NCBI RefSeq assembly: GCF_001043975.1
Contig: NZ_LABY01000023.1
Coordinates: 1-37,097, forward strand
Direction of reading: 5' to 3'
Length of the DNA stretch: 37,097 bases
Source: Methylobacterium variabile
GTDB lineage: Bacteria > Pseudomonadota > Alphaproteobacteria > Rhizobiales > Beijerinckiaceae
Each line of letters starts with the position of its first letter. The stretch's first letter is position 1. Below, piece after piece: positions 1-7,836 of this stretch. Under the pieces are notes generated by a model. That model had not been told where the DNA came from and made no database searches. It saw only the letters and a program-made list of their open reading frames with translations. Made by a program: the position numbers and the translations under genes.

Positions 1-180
1 CCGGGCATCACCGGCTGGGCCCAGGTCAACGGCCTGCGCGGCGAGACGCTGACCGACACCGACATGCAGCGCCGCGTCGAGCACGACCTGTTCTACATCG
101 ACAACTGGTCGCTCTGGTTCGACCTCAGGATCCTGGTGATGACGGTGGTGGCGAGGAGCGCGTTCAAGAACGCGTATTGA
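1..180 (+). CDS. Polyprenyl glycosylphosphotransferase (sugar transferase), C-terminal 59 residues only
   Basis: The frame is open from base 1 and stops with TGA at 178-180. The visible end begins PGITGWAQVNGLRGET and continues with RVEHDLFYIDNWS and DLRILVMT. This is the characteristic C-terminus of bacterial sugar transferases that move a hexose-1-phosphate onto undecaprenyl phosphate, the membrane-bound first step of exopolysaccharide repeat-unit assembly. The N-terminal membrane segments and most of the catalytic domain lie before the window, so the sugar specificity cannot be read. It converges on the glycosyltransferase operon that follows, across an 86-base gap without a clear U-tract terminator. 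The family call is secure; the exact subtype (ExoY-like short form or WcaJ-like long form) is not. Confidence 0.9.
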   Translation, partial: PGITGWAQVNGLRGETLTDTDMQRRVEHDLFYIDNWSLWFDLRILVMTVVARSAFKNAY

Positions 181-266
181 GGGTCAGGTCCGCCCCCGTA
201 CGTCGACGTCGTCGAGGGGTGGGCCGCTGGACGCCGCGACGCGCCGTGCAGGCGGGGCACAATCCG

Positions 267-2264
267 TCATGCCGCGGCGCGCGCGGTACGGCCGAACATG
301 CGTGACCACAGGCCGCTGACGATCGCCGACTTGTCGAGCTCGTGGATCTCCTGCGAGTACTCTCCGGTATAGAGCTTCACGATCATGAGGTCGCGGCACT
401 CGCCCTCCAGCTCGTAGCTGAACCTCATGGCGAACCTGCCCGACGTGAGGCGGGACACCTGCGCGACCGTGCAGCGCAGCGGCGGGAAGTGCTCCATCTC
501 GACGGTCATCGAACCGCCGGCCGTCGCACCCGGCTCGGTCTCGAGCTCCGCGATGCCGCCCTCGAGCGAGAGGCTCGTGATCCGGCCCGCGAGCGCCGCT
601 CCCCCGATTGCCATCCTGGCCGGCTCGTCGGTCGCGAAGCTGTCGAGGAGCGGTCGCGGCTTCTCGAAGCAGATCAGGGCTGCCACCATCAGGACCGCGA
701 TGTTGATGACCGCCCAGTACGCCGAGACGACGGAGAACTCGCCCTCCCCGATCCGTGACCACTCGGGAACCACGTTGACGACGAGGCCGAGCGCCGTGAC
801 CGCGATCCAGAAGGCGATCGAGAAGAACGTGTACGCGTCGAACTCCGATTCCTCGTTGCCGGACCCCTTGGGGGTCACCCGGAACGGCACGCCGAACGGC
901 TTGATCAGGCTCGAGACGACGACTGGAAGCATCCGGAAGGTCGCGAAGGCCCCCACGGCCGAGGAGATGAGCGGCAGGTAGCGTGTCGGCGTGAGCCAGC
1001 CCATCAGCAGGAAGTAGGCCGTAAGCACGGGAAGCTGATACCAGATGATATCCTGGGTGCCGGTGAAGTACAGTGGTGCCGCCCCGGTCCAGAGATAGAC
1101 GGCGGGAACGACCAGGATCACGAACCGCACCGTGTACTGGACGATCCATGACAAGGGCAGGAACATGACGCGCTGAAACAGGGTCAGGCCCGGTCCGCGG
1201 AGCGGTCCGTTGTGCAGGTAGATCGTCTGGATGCCGCCGCGGCACCAGCGGCCGCGCTGGACGAAGTAGCCTTTCAGGTTCTCGGCCGCGAGGCCCATCG
1301 AGAGACGCTCGTTGAGGTAGCGCGTCTTGTAGCCCTTGTTGAGGAGCGCGAGGGTGGTGAGCAGGTCCTCCGTGATCGAATCGTGCGGGAAGCCGCCGAT
1401 CTCCGCGATGGCGGAGCGCCGCGCGATCGAGCATGAGCCGCAGCAGAAGCTGACGTCCCAGGCATCGCGGCTCGCGGCCATCTCGTCGAAGAACAGGCGC
1501 TGCTCGTCGGGCCAGACCTTCTCGAGGCTGAGGTTGGACTGGACCGGGTCCTTGTTGAAGAAGTGCTGCGGCGTCTGGACGATGCCGATCGTCGGATCCT
1601 GGAAGAACGGCACTGTGCGGCGCAGGAAGTTGCGGTACGGCACGAAATCGGCGTCGAAGATGGCGATGAAATCTCCTGACGACACGGTCAGGCCGTGATT
1701 CATGTTGCCCGCCTTGGCGTGCGAGTTGTCGGGCCGCGTGACATGGACGACGCCCTTCTGCTCGCAATAGTCTCTCAGCCAGTCGCGCCTCTTGTCGTCC
1801 AGGACGTAGATTTTGAGCTTGTCCTTCGGGTAATCGAGGGCGAGCGCGCCGACGATGGTGCGTTCCAGAACGTCGAGCGGTTCGTTGTAGGTCGGGATGA
1901 ACACGTCCACCGTGGGCAGGTCGGCGGCGTCGCGGGCGAAGAAGTCCCGTTCGAGCCGGTCCGCCTCGGCGCTGCGGTTCACGTACCGGCTCATGGCGAC
2001 GAGGAACAGCAGGATGTCCGCGAAGGCGCCGAGCTCGACCAGGAAGACGAACCACGTCCAGAGAAAGCCGAAGCTCCAGTCCATCGGATAGGGGAGCACC
2101 GTGGAGAAGAAGCGCCAGACGAGGTAGCGCACGGCGACCGCGAGCACGAAGGCGCAGGTGATGGCCCGCGACCACGTCGCGTCCCGCGGCCAGTTCAGGC
2201 TGAGGATGAAGAAGAAGGCCGCGACGAGGAGGGTCGGGGCGAAGTCTACGAGATGCTGAACCAC
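267..2264 (-). CDS. Processive family 2 glycosyltransferase with degenerate PilZ-like C-terminus; candidate mixed-linkage beta-glucan synthase (BgsA-like)
   Basis: The protein has 665 residues. Two N-terminal membrane hairpins (about 8-25 and 33-90) precede a cytosolic GT-A domain. The four processive-synthase motifs are present: D156-D157, D204-A-D206, T298-E-D300 and Q336-R-G-R-W340, with SHAKAGN at 181-187. Further membrane segments follow at about 365-535. The C-terminal 125 residues look like a PilZ remnant: S564-L-S-L-E-G-G570 resembles the DxSxxG half-motif, but no RxxxR is seen before it. The cellulose synthase BcsA normally carries both halves and sits with bcsB and bcsC, which are absent here. 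Its partner is instead the HlyD-type gene just upstream, overlapping by 19 bases. That order and the odd c-di-GMP domain match Sinorhizobium bgsBA. The polymer is inferred; cellulose or another beta-glucan remains possible. Confidence 0.85.
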   Translation of the reverse strand: MVQHLVDFAPTLLVAAFFFILSLNWPRDATWSRAITCAFVLAVAVRYLVWRFFSTVLPYPMDWSFGFLWTWFVFLVELGAFADILLFLVAMSRYVNRSAEADRLERDFFARDAADLPTVDVFIPTYNEPLDVLERTIVGALALDYPKDKLKIYVLDDKRRDWLRDYCEQKGVVHVTRPDNSHAKAGNMNHGLTVSSGDFIAIFDADFVPYRNFLRRTVPFFQDPTIGIVQTPQHFFNKDPVQSNLSLEKVWPDEQRLFFDEMAASRDAWDVSFCCGSCSIARRSAIAEIGGFPHDSITEDLLTTLALLNKGYKTRYLNERLSMGLAAENLKGYFVQRGRWCRGGIQTIYLHNGPLRGPGLTLFQRVMFLPLSWIVQYTVRFVILVVPAVYLWTGAAPLYFTGTQDIIWYQLPVLTAYFLLMGWLTPTRYLPLISSAVGAFATFRMLPVVVSSLIKPFGVPFRVTPKGSGNEESEFDAYTFFSIAFWIAVTALGLVVNVVPEWSRIGEGEFSVVSAYWAVINIAVLMVAALICFEKPRPLLDSFATDEPARMAIGGAALAGRITSLSLEGGIAELETEPGATAGGSMTVEMEHFPPLRCTVAQVSRLTSGRFAMRFSYELEGECRDLMIVKLYTGEYSQEIHELDKSAIVSGLWSRMFGRTARAAA

Positions 2265-3481
2265 AGGTTCTTCACCAGGTTGAGAAGCTGGTAGCGCCGG
2301 GTGGCGCGCGCGATCCGGACCTGCACCGAGCGCCCGACCTGGCAGAAATTCGCGAAGTCGCGCTGCATCGCGTTCGGCTCGAGCGCGACGCGGATGCGGG
2401 CGCTCTTGCCGCGGCTCTCCGGCGGCACGGCCGCCAGCACCATCTCCTCGACGGCGGCGCTCGACCCGCGCACCGACAGGACGGTGCCGAGGATGAGCTG
2501 GCTGCTGCCGAGGAGGCGCACCTCTGCCGTCGCGCCCGGCCTGATGTCGTCGTAGTCGATCTCGTTGACCAGGATGTCGACGAAGAGGTCCCGGCAGTCG
2601 AGGAGTCGCGTGAGCTCGTTGCCGACGACCACGTTGGACCCGGCCACCACGTTGTTGCGCCAGATCACGCCGTCGAAGGGGACGCTGACGACCGCGGTCG
2701 AGAGCCTGTCGTTGCGTTCACGCTCCAGCTCGATCTGCCGCTCCAGCTGCTGGATGCGGGCGCGCTCGGCGCGGGCCTGCATCTGCACGTTCGCGAGCTG
2801 GATCGCGACCTCGTCCTGACGCTGCTGCGAGTAGGGGACGTCGTTGCGCCCCTCGCCGACGAAGGTGCCTTTCCTGAGCGCCTCCAGCTGACGCGTCAGG
2901 CGCTCCAGGTCGGCCCTGGCGATCGCCTGCTCGCTGGTCGCCGCGACCGAGGCGGCGCGCGCCTGCTCGACGGAGCTGCCGGCCACGACACCGGTCGCTC
3001 CGAGCGTCGTCTTGCGGACCAGATCCGCCTGCGCGGAAACCTGCTGCGCCTGCGCGGCCGTGATCCGCTGCTGGCGGATGACGATCTCCTGCTGGATCCC
3101 GGTGATGCTGGCCTGCTGGTATTCCTTCAGCCGTCCCGCGAGATCGTTCTTCATCGCCGTGAGGGAGCTGATCTGCCCTTCGAGCGCCCGCAGCCGCTCG
3201 CGGGTCGCACCGAGATCCGCCTCCAGCTGCGCCTCGGCCGTCCGTGCGATCCGCTCGTTCCTGATCTGAAACAGGGGCTCGCCTTCCGGGACCGCCGTGC
3301 CGACCTTCGGGGGGGTTGCGGACACCACACCCTCGATCGGCGCGGCGATGACGGTGAAGCGGGCGTTCACCGTCCCGTCGAGGCTCGTGTAACCGGTCAA
3401 GGCCGGGAGGATCGCCAGGATGGCGGCTCCAAGCAGCAGCACGCCGATGAGGATGCGCGTCGCTCGGCTGTTCCAAAGCAT
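2246..3481 (-). CDS. HlyD-family membrane fusion protein, partner of the glycosyltransferase (BgsB-like)
   Basis: The protein has 411 residues. One inner-membrane segment (about 9-28) is followed by a first lipoyl-like half, where IAAPIEGVV and the PxVGTxVxEGEPLF pattern are visible. A long coiled-coil hairpin (about 70-260) is rich in Arg, Glu, Gln and Ala. The second lipoyl half and beta-barrel contain SVPFDGVIWRNNVVAGSNV. This is the periplasmic adaptor fold of HlyD and EmrA, also used by Alg44-like and BgsB proteins to help a nascent glycan cross the periplasm. It is the first gene of a two-gene operon, and its stop lies inside the start of the synthase gene. No ABC transporter or TolC homologue is next to it, which argues against a type I secretion role. 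The ATG at 3481 gives the best N-terminus; a second ATG at 3485 is out of frame. Confidence 0.87.
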   Translation of the reverse strand: MLWNSRATRILIGVLLLGAAILAILPALTGYTSLDGTVNARFTVIAAPIEGVVSATPPKVGTAVPEGEPLFQIRNERIARTAEAQLEADLGATRERLRALEGQISSLTAMKNDLAGRLKEYQQASITGIQQEIVIRQQRITAAQAQQVSAQADLVRKTTLGATGVVAGSSVEQARAASVAATSEQAIARADLERLTRQLEALRKGTFVGEGRNDVPYSQQRQDEVAIQLANVQMQARAERARIQQLERQIELERERNDRLSTAVVSVPFDGVIWRNNVVAGSNVVVGNELTRLLDCRDLFVDILVNEIDYDDIRPGATAEVRLLGSSQLILGTVLSVRGSSAAVEEMVLAAVPPESRGKSARIRVALEPNAMQRDFANFCQVGRSVQVRIARATRRYQLLNLVKNLWFSIS

Positions 3482-3989
3482 CCATGAGGCCCCATTGTTC
3501 TTATGGTGCCCGTTACAACGATCGAAGCGAGGTTTTGGTTCATGCGATAAAGATTATAATTTTATCTAAAACATGATATATCGGCATAGTCGCGACAGTA
3601 AATCGAATATAATACATCATGATCGCTCGCCTAAAGTACGTATTACCGTGATGATGAATGCGTATGCTGAGATGCACATGAATCCGGCGTCTTTACTTGT
3701 GACGTGAATATTCCAGGCAATAAAACCAAGGGTTGTGTTTCCTGATGCGCCCGGATGCCGCGCGGCGTCCTGCCGGTGCGAACTTGGGCGCAGGAGGGTG
3801 CGTTCTCGACCGGCGCGTCGATTACGGCCGGCGCGACAGAACCTTCGCGCCGGCCCACGCCAGCTCGTCGGGTCTCGACGCCGCGCGATGCAACGGCCCG
3901 ACGACTGCCGGCACCCGGTGCCGCAGGCCGGATCGCACGCGATGAAGTCCGATCGCGAGGCGGGGAACGGCCCAAACCCGGCGGACGGC
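3482..3989. other. Gene-free gap with an AT-rich island, likely promoter region of the glucan operon
   Basis: No credible gene is seen in these 508 bases. About 3530-3730 is strikingly AT-rich for this genome, with TATAAT on the minus strand at 3558-3553 inside a run of A and T. Part of it is probably the control region of the minus-strand HlyD-glycosyltransferase operon that starts at 3481. I could not pair the TATAAT with a convincing -35 box at 17 bases. The GC-rich half (3740-3989) has open frames on both strands but no family signature, and I treat these as chance. Confidence 0.5.
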
Positions 3990-4529
3990 TCAGCCCTCCT
4001 CCTGCCGCCCCTGGCAAGCCCCGCACTCGCCCTCGATCTCGACGATGCGGCTCGCCGGCTTGAACCCCGCCTGCGCCAGGGTGTGGTCGAGGCTGCGCTC
4101 GATCTCGGCCGAGATGGTCTCGTCGACGCTGCCGCAGCTGCGGCAGATCAGGAACACCGCGCTCTCGCCGGCGCCGTGGCCGTGCTCGCAGGGCACGAAG
4201 GCGTTGCGGCTGGCGATGCGGTGGACGAGGCCGTGCTCGGTCAGGAAGTCGAGGGCGCGGTAGACCGAGACCGCCGCGACGCGCTTGCCCGGGGCGCTCA
4301 GGCGCTCCGCGATGTCGTAGGCGCCGAGAGGCCGGCCCTCCTCCGCCACCACTTCGAGGGTGCGCCGCCGCAGGGTCGTGAACTGCAGGCTGAGATCCTG
4401 CGCCAGCCGCTCCGCCCGCGCCATCAGCTCGGCCCTCCGCGCCGGTCCGAGGGCGCCGTGGCCATGGGACTCATGCCCGTGTGCCTGGTGCCGGTGCGCG
4501 TCTTGCCCGCAGCGTCCGTGCTCGTCCAT
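3990..4529 (-). CDS. zur: Fur-family zinc uptake regulator Zur
   Basis: The product is a 179-residue Fur-fold repressor. The N-terminal winged helix contains SVYRALDFLTEHGLVHRI (about 88-105). The dimerisation domain has the paired structural-zinc cysteines C129/C132 and C169/C172 and a metal-ligand segment around CEHGHG at 114-119. Zinc-loaded Zur normally represses zinc importers. The role is assigned because the divergent operon is a metal ABC importer with a palindrome in its promoter. The ATG at 4529 is preferred over an upstream TTG at 4535 because GGGAGG sits six bases before the ATG but would crowd the TTG. Unusually, the first 25 residues are histidine-rich (HRHQAHGHESHGHG), which Fur proteins normally lack. 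Mur or Fur are less likely given the neighbours. Confidence 0.92.
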   Translation of the reverse strand: MDEHGRCGQDAHRHQAHGHESHGHGALGPARRAELMARAERLAQDLSLQFTTLRRRTLEVVAEEGRPLGAYDIAERLSAPGKRVAAVSVYRALDFLTEHGLVHRIASRNAFVPCEHGHGAGESAVFLICRSCGSVDETISAEIERSLDHTLAQAGFKPASRIVEIEGECGACQGRQEEG

Positions 4530-4570
4530 GCGCAAACCTCCCGTGCCGTCCTACCCCAACCCGGCAGCGG

Positions 4571-4599
4571 TTGACAGGTCTTGCCTGTTACAGTGTAAC
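4571..4599 (+). promoter_or_regulatory. Promoter of the zinc-uptake operon with an overlapping Zur-like operator
   Basis: TTGACA at 4571-4576, a 17-base spacer, then TGTAAC at 4594-4599 form a good sigma-70 promoter pointing at znuCB. A perfect palindrome, GTTAC-AGT-GTAAC, occupies 4587-4599 and covers the -10 box. A second inverted repeat, ACAGG-N5-CCTGT, covers 4574-4588 and the -35 side. A repressor bound at either would block RNA polymerase. The palindrome resembles the GTTAT-type core of alphaproteobacterial Zur sites. Because zur starts at 4529 in the opposite direction, the same site could also autoregulate zur. Confidence 0.72.
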
Positions 4600-4610
4600 G
4601 ATCGGCGCTT

Positions 4611-4629
4611 GGGCGGCCGCCGGCCGCCC
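4611..4629 (+). other. GC-rich hairpin in the 5' leader of the zinc-uptake operon
   Basis: GGGCGGCC at 4611-4618 pairs with GGCCGCCC at 4622-4629 across a three-base loop. It lies just downstream of the predicted promoter, near the expected 5' end of the mRNA, and may stabilise the transcript. It has no U-tract, so it is unlikely to be a terminator. No function is demonstrated. Confidence 0.4.
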
Positions 4630-4717
4630 TCCATATGGGGCTCGCGACGGCGCCCGCCGAGGGCGCTACCCGAACCCGAGCGACGATTCGCCGATGCCGC
4701 ACACCGAAGGGCCCGCC

Positions 4718-4855
4718 ATGCCGGCCGACGCCGCCGTCCCGCGCCGGGTGCCGGCGCCGTTCTCCCTCCTGCGGCAGGGGCTCGGGCCGCGCCTCGCCGT
4801 CGCCGCCCTGCTGGCGGCGGCGCTCTGGGCCCTGATCGGGTGGGCGATGGCGTGA
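4718..4855 (+). CDS. 45-residue single-span membrane miniprotein, first gene of the zinc-uptake operon
   Basis: The ATG at 4718 follows GAAGGG by six bases. The frame ends with TGA at 4853-4855, overlapping the GTG start of znuC as GTGA, the classic sign of translational coupling. The peptide has a short hydrophilic head with two arginines (PRRVPAPFSLLRQG) and one hydrophobic helix at about residues 25-44. An in-frame upstream ATG at 4694 would add eight residues but has no good ribosome site. I recognise no family. Position suggests a small accessory subunit of the importer or a coupling peptide that sets znuC translation. It occupies the place where a znuA gene is often found, but it has no metal-binding residues. 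Confidence 0.62.
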   Translation: MPADAAVPRRVPAPFSLLRQGLGPRLAVAALLAAALWALIGWAMA

Positions 4856-5697
4856 CCGCACCGGTCCAGCTCCCCGCGCCGGGCGGCGCCCTGGTGTTCC
4901 GCGGCCTGACCCTCGGCTACGCCCGTCATCCGGCCGTCCACCACCTCGACGGCACGATCGCCGCCGGCTCCCTGACCGCGGTGGTCGGGCCGAACGGCGC
5001 CGGCAAGTCGACCCTGCTCAAGGGCATCATGGGCGAGATCGCGCCCCTCGAGGGCGAGGTCGTCCGCCCGGGCCTGGCGCGTCAGGACATCGCCTACCTG
5101 CCCCAGGCCGCGGAGATCGACCGCGCGTTCCCGATCAGCGTCTTCGACCTCGTGGCGATGGGGCTGTGGCGCCGGGTCGGCCCCTGGCGCTCGCTCAAGC
5201 CGCACCGGGCCGCCGTGGAGGCGGCCCTGGCCGCGGTCGGGCTCACCGGCTTCGAGCGCCGGCCGATCGGCACCCTCTCGGGCGGCCAGCTGCGCCGCGC
5301 CCTGTTCGCCCGCGTGCTGCTCCAGGACGCCCGGGTGATCCTGCTCGACGAGCCCTTCGCGGCGATCGACGCCCGCACCACCGACGAGCTCCTGGCGCTG
5401 GTGCGCGGCTGGCAGGCGGAGGGCCGCACGGTGGTGGCGGTGCTGCACGACCTCGATCAGGTGGGGCGGCACTTCCCCTCGACCCTGCTGCTGGCCCGGG
5501 AGGCCGTGGCCTGGGGCGCCACCGCCGAGGTGCTGGTGCCCGACAACCTGCGGCGGGCCCGCAGGCTCTGCGAGGCCTGGGACGAGGAGGCGCCGGTCTG
5601 CCGGGCCCCTTCCGCCGCCCACCGCCACGACCATCCCGAGCGGGACGAGCCGGACCACGCGCCGCACGGCCACCACACCCACGGGCACGTCGCGTGA
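4852..5697 (+). CDS. znuC: Zinc ABC transporter ATP-binding protein ZnuC
   Basis: The protein has 281 residues from a GTG start coupled to the preceding miniprotein. The ABC ATPase motifs are in order: Walker A GPNGAGKST at 46-54, ABC signature LSGGQ at 142-146, Walker B VILLDEP at 162-168 and switch His199. It is of the manganese/zinc importer type, energising the ZnuB channel from the cytosolic face. After the ATPase fold comes a histidine-rich tail (about 257-281, including HRHDH and HGHHTHGH), a plausible zinc buffer or sensor that many ZnuC proteins lack. Its stop overlaps the GTG of znuB. Control by Zur is inferred from the promoter palindrome. A manganese or iron specificity is possible but less likely beside this Fur-type regulator. 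Confidence 0.92.
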   Translation: MTAPVQLPAPGGALVFRGLTLGYARHPAVHHLDGTIAAGSLTAVVGPNGAGKSTLLKGIMGEIAPLEGEVVRPGLARQDIAYLPQAAEIDRAFPISVFDLVAMGLWRRVGPWRSLKPHRAAVEAALAAVGLTGFERRPIGTLSGGQLRRALFARVLLQDARVILLDEPFAAIDARTTDELLALVRGWQAEGRTVVAVLHDLDQVGRHFPSTLLLAREAVAWGATAEVLVPDNLRRARRLCEAWDEEAPVCRAPSAAHRHDHPERDEPDHAPHGHHTHGHVA

Positions 5698-6560
5698 TCG
5701 ATTTCCTGACGGCTCCCTTCGTCGAGTTCGCCTTCATGCGCCGGGCCCTCGCCGGCTGCGTCGCCCTGTCGGTCGGCGCGGCCCCGGTGGGCGTCTTCCT
5801 CACCCTGCGGCGCATGAGCCTGATGAGCGAGGCGATGAGCCACGCCATCCTGCCGGGGGCCGCGGTCGGGTTCCTGTGGGCCGGGCTGTCGCTGCCGGCG
5901 ATGACGCTCGGCGGCCTCGTCGCCGGCCTCGCGGTGGCGCTGCTGTCGGGCTTCGTCGCCCGCTCGACGGTTCTGCGCGAGGATGCGAGCCTCGCCGCCT
6001 TCTACCTCATCTCCCTGGCCGGCGGCGTGCTGCTGATCTCGGCGCGGGGCTCTTCGATCGACCTCCTGCACATCCTGTTCGGCACGGTGCTGGCCCTCGA
6101 CGACGACGCCCTGCTGCTGCTCGGCGGCATCGCCACCGTGACCCTCGCGGTCCTGGCGATCGCCTACCGGCCACTGGTGATGGAATGCGTCGATCCGCTG
6201 TTCCTGCGCTCGGTCGGCCGGGCGAGCGGGCCGGTGCATTACTGCTTCCTGGCGCTGGTGGTGCTCAACCTCGTCGGCGGCTTCGCGGCCCTCGGGACGC
6301 TCCTCGCCGTCGGCCTGATGCTGCTGCCGGCGGTCACCGCCCGGTTCTGGGCCCTCGACCTCACCGGCCTGATGCCGGCGGCGGTGGTGCTCGCGCTCAT
6401 CGCGAGCGTGTCGGGGCTGCTCGTCTCGTATTACGGCAGCCTGCCGACCGGACCGGCGATCGTGCTGACCGCGGGCGTGCTCTACCTCGCCTCGATGCTG
6501 CTCGGGCCCCGCGGCGGCCTGGTCTGGCGCCTGGTGCCGGCCCGTCACCTGGAGGCGTGA
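5694..6560 (+). CDS. znuB: Zinc ABC transporter permease ZnuB
   Basis: The protein has 288 residues and starts at a GTG sharing GTGA with the end of znuC. It is an ABC-3 family permease with about eight hydrophobic segments. The family pattern [19 protein letters not shown] sits near residues 38-56 and carries the conserved Ser, Asp/Glu and His positions lining the metal path. [12 protein letters not shown] (about 121-132) is the usual central motif. It forms the inner-membrane channel with ZnuC. The operon ends here, and a 16-base convergent overlap with the next minus-strand gene leaves no room for a separate terminator. No solute-binding protein gene follows, so the ZnuA partner must be encoded elsewhere. 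Confidence 0.92.
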   Translation: MIDFLTAPFVEFAFMRRALAGCVALSVGAAPVGVFLTLRRMSLMSEAMSHAILPGAAVGFLWAGLSLPAMTLGGLVAGLAVALLSGFVARSTVLREDASLAAFYLISLAGGVLLISARGSSIDLLHILFGTVLALDDDALLLLGGIATVTLAVLAIAYRPLVMECVDPLFLRSVGRASGPVHYCFLALVVLNLVGGFAALGTLLAVGLMLLPAVTARFWALDLTGLMPAAVVLALIASVSGLLVSYYGSLPTGPAIVLTAGVLYLASMLLGPRGGLVWRLVPARHLEA

Positions 6561-6730
6561 TCCTCCGGATGCCGCGGCGCCTCGCCCCGCCGCGCCTCCC
6601 GCCGGCAGGCCTCCGAGCAGTAGCGCACCTCGTCCCAGACCCGCTCCCACTTCTTGCGCCAAGCGAAGGGCCGGCCGCACTGGGCGCAGACCTTCTGCGG
6701 CAGGTCGCCCTTGCGGCGCATCCTCGGCAT
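6545..6730 (-). CDS. DUF2256 zinc-ribbon-like protein
   Basis: This 61-residue basic protein contains the DUF2256 signature. It has [12 protein letters not shown], then [13 protein letters not shown], then YCSEACRR, with cysteines C15, C18, C38 and C42 likely holding one zinc ion. The biochemical function of the family is unknown. In many genomes it lies beside FeS photolyase/cryptochrome genes, and here such a gene is only one gene away. It starts eight bases after the stop of the formyltransferase gene and is probably co-transcribed with it. Its last 16 bases overlap the end of znuB on the other strand. The length is normal for the family. Confidence 0.88.
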   Translation of the reverse strand: MPRMRRKGDLPQKVCAQCGRPFAWRKKWERVWDEVRYCSEACRREARRGEAPRHPEDHASR

Positions 6731-6738
6731 CGGCGGCC

Positions 6739-7605
6739 TCAGCGCCCGAGATTGGCCACGTCGGCGAGCGCGACGCTGCTCCAGCGCGTGATCTGCACGT
6801 AGCCGTCCCGAACCGCCACCACGATGTGGCGGCGGTAGTGGTGCACCACCGTGCCGGGCGTGTGGCGATGGGGCTCCGTCCAGCCGTGCGCCTCCTGGAC
6901 GAAGATGCGGTTGTCGTTGATCCGCGCCAGGGTCTCGATGGCGCCGAAGGCCCGGACCCGGCGCAGCACCGCTTCGACCGGCTGGCGGAAGTCGAGGGTC
7001 CGGTCGAGGTCGCTCACCCGCGCCCAGTAGGCGCCGTCGCCCTGCGGCTCGGCGGACCGCCAGCGGGCCGGCAGCTCCCGGGCGATCGGCCCGCGGGCGA
7101 GGCGCATCGCCGCCATCTGGCAGCGGGCGAGCAGGGACTCGTGGGTCTCCGCCGCCGAGAGCGGGAAGATGTCCTGGGCCAGGATGTCGCCGGTGTCGAA
7201 ACCCTCCTCGGCGAGCACGTGGGCGGTCACGCCCCAGCTCTCGTAGGAGTCGAGGATGGCACGGAACAGCGGGTAGGGCCCGCGCCCGTCCGGCAGCGGC
7301 GAGGGATGGATGTTGAGGGCGTAGCGGACCCGGCCGGGCCAGCCGGTGACGAGCCAGGGATAGCCCGCCACCACCAGGGCCCAGTCGCGGCCATGCTCGG
7401 CCGACAGGGCTTCGATGTCGGCGACGCGGATGCGCGAGAGCTGGATCGGCACGCGGTGCCGCCGCGCCAGGGCCACGACCGCCTCGTTGTGGTCGTAGAT
7501 TCCGTCGCAGGGGCGGCTGAACAGCTTGATCGGCTGCCAGCCCGAAGCGGCCAGCGCCTCGAACACACCGCCGAGGAAATCGATGCCCGCAAAGGCGAAT
7601 TTCAC
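6739..7605 (-). CDS. Formyltransferase-fold protein (Fmt-like, substrate unknown)
   Basis: The protein has 288 residues. The GTG at 7605 is chosen because AAGGAG lies seven bases upstream and the product then begins directly with the Rossmann strand KFAFAGIDF. The N10-formyltetrahydrofolate transferase motifs are visible: N98-I-H100-P-S-P-L-P and F136-D137-T-G-D-I. These supply the Asn-His-Asp catalytic triad, and a C-terminal beta-domain of about 90 residues follows. Known relatives formylate initiator tRNA or amino sugars. This is probably not the housekeeping Fmt, which usually sits beside def and shows a GIxxxHPSLLP pattern; a sugar N-formyltransferase or another acceptor is possible. It is divergent from the photolyase across 231 bases and is followed by the DUF2256 gene. 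Confidence 0.8.
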   Translation of the reverse strand: MKFAFAGIDFLGGVFEALAASGWQPIKLFSRPCDGIYDHNEAVVALARRHRVPIQLSRIRVADIEALSAEHGRDWALVVAGYPWLVTGWPGRVRYALNIHPSPLPDGRGPYPLFRAILDSYESWGVTAHVLAEEGFDTGDILAQDIFPLSAAETHESLLARCQMAAMRLARGPIARELPARWRSAEPQGDGAYWARVSDLDRTLDFRQPVEAVLRRVRAFGAIETLARINDNRIFVQEAHGWTEPHRHTPGTVVHHYRRHIVVAVRDGYVQITRWSSVALADVANLGR

Positions 7606-7836
7606 GTTACGGCTCCTTCCGCCGGCCCCTGCGTCAGTTCGGCCCGGCTCGCCCCCCGGGGCCGGCATCCGCGACCGCCCTAGCTAAAGTTATGGGCAGC
7701 GGGAAGGGAGCCGCAATGGCGCGGACGTTAATCGACGCCGGGACCGCCCGCGCGGCGGCCCGGGCCCGGCGCGAGCGCAGCCACGTGCCGTCCGCCTGCG
7801 CATGACGGGCCGAGTGCCGTTGAGAGGACGCGTCTC

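Noticed and set aside
3643..4026. 127-codon minus-strand frame between zur and hlyD
   Set aside because: It overlaps the end of zur in another phase, is Arg/Gly/Pro-rich without a family pattern, and has no ribosome site.
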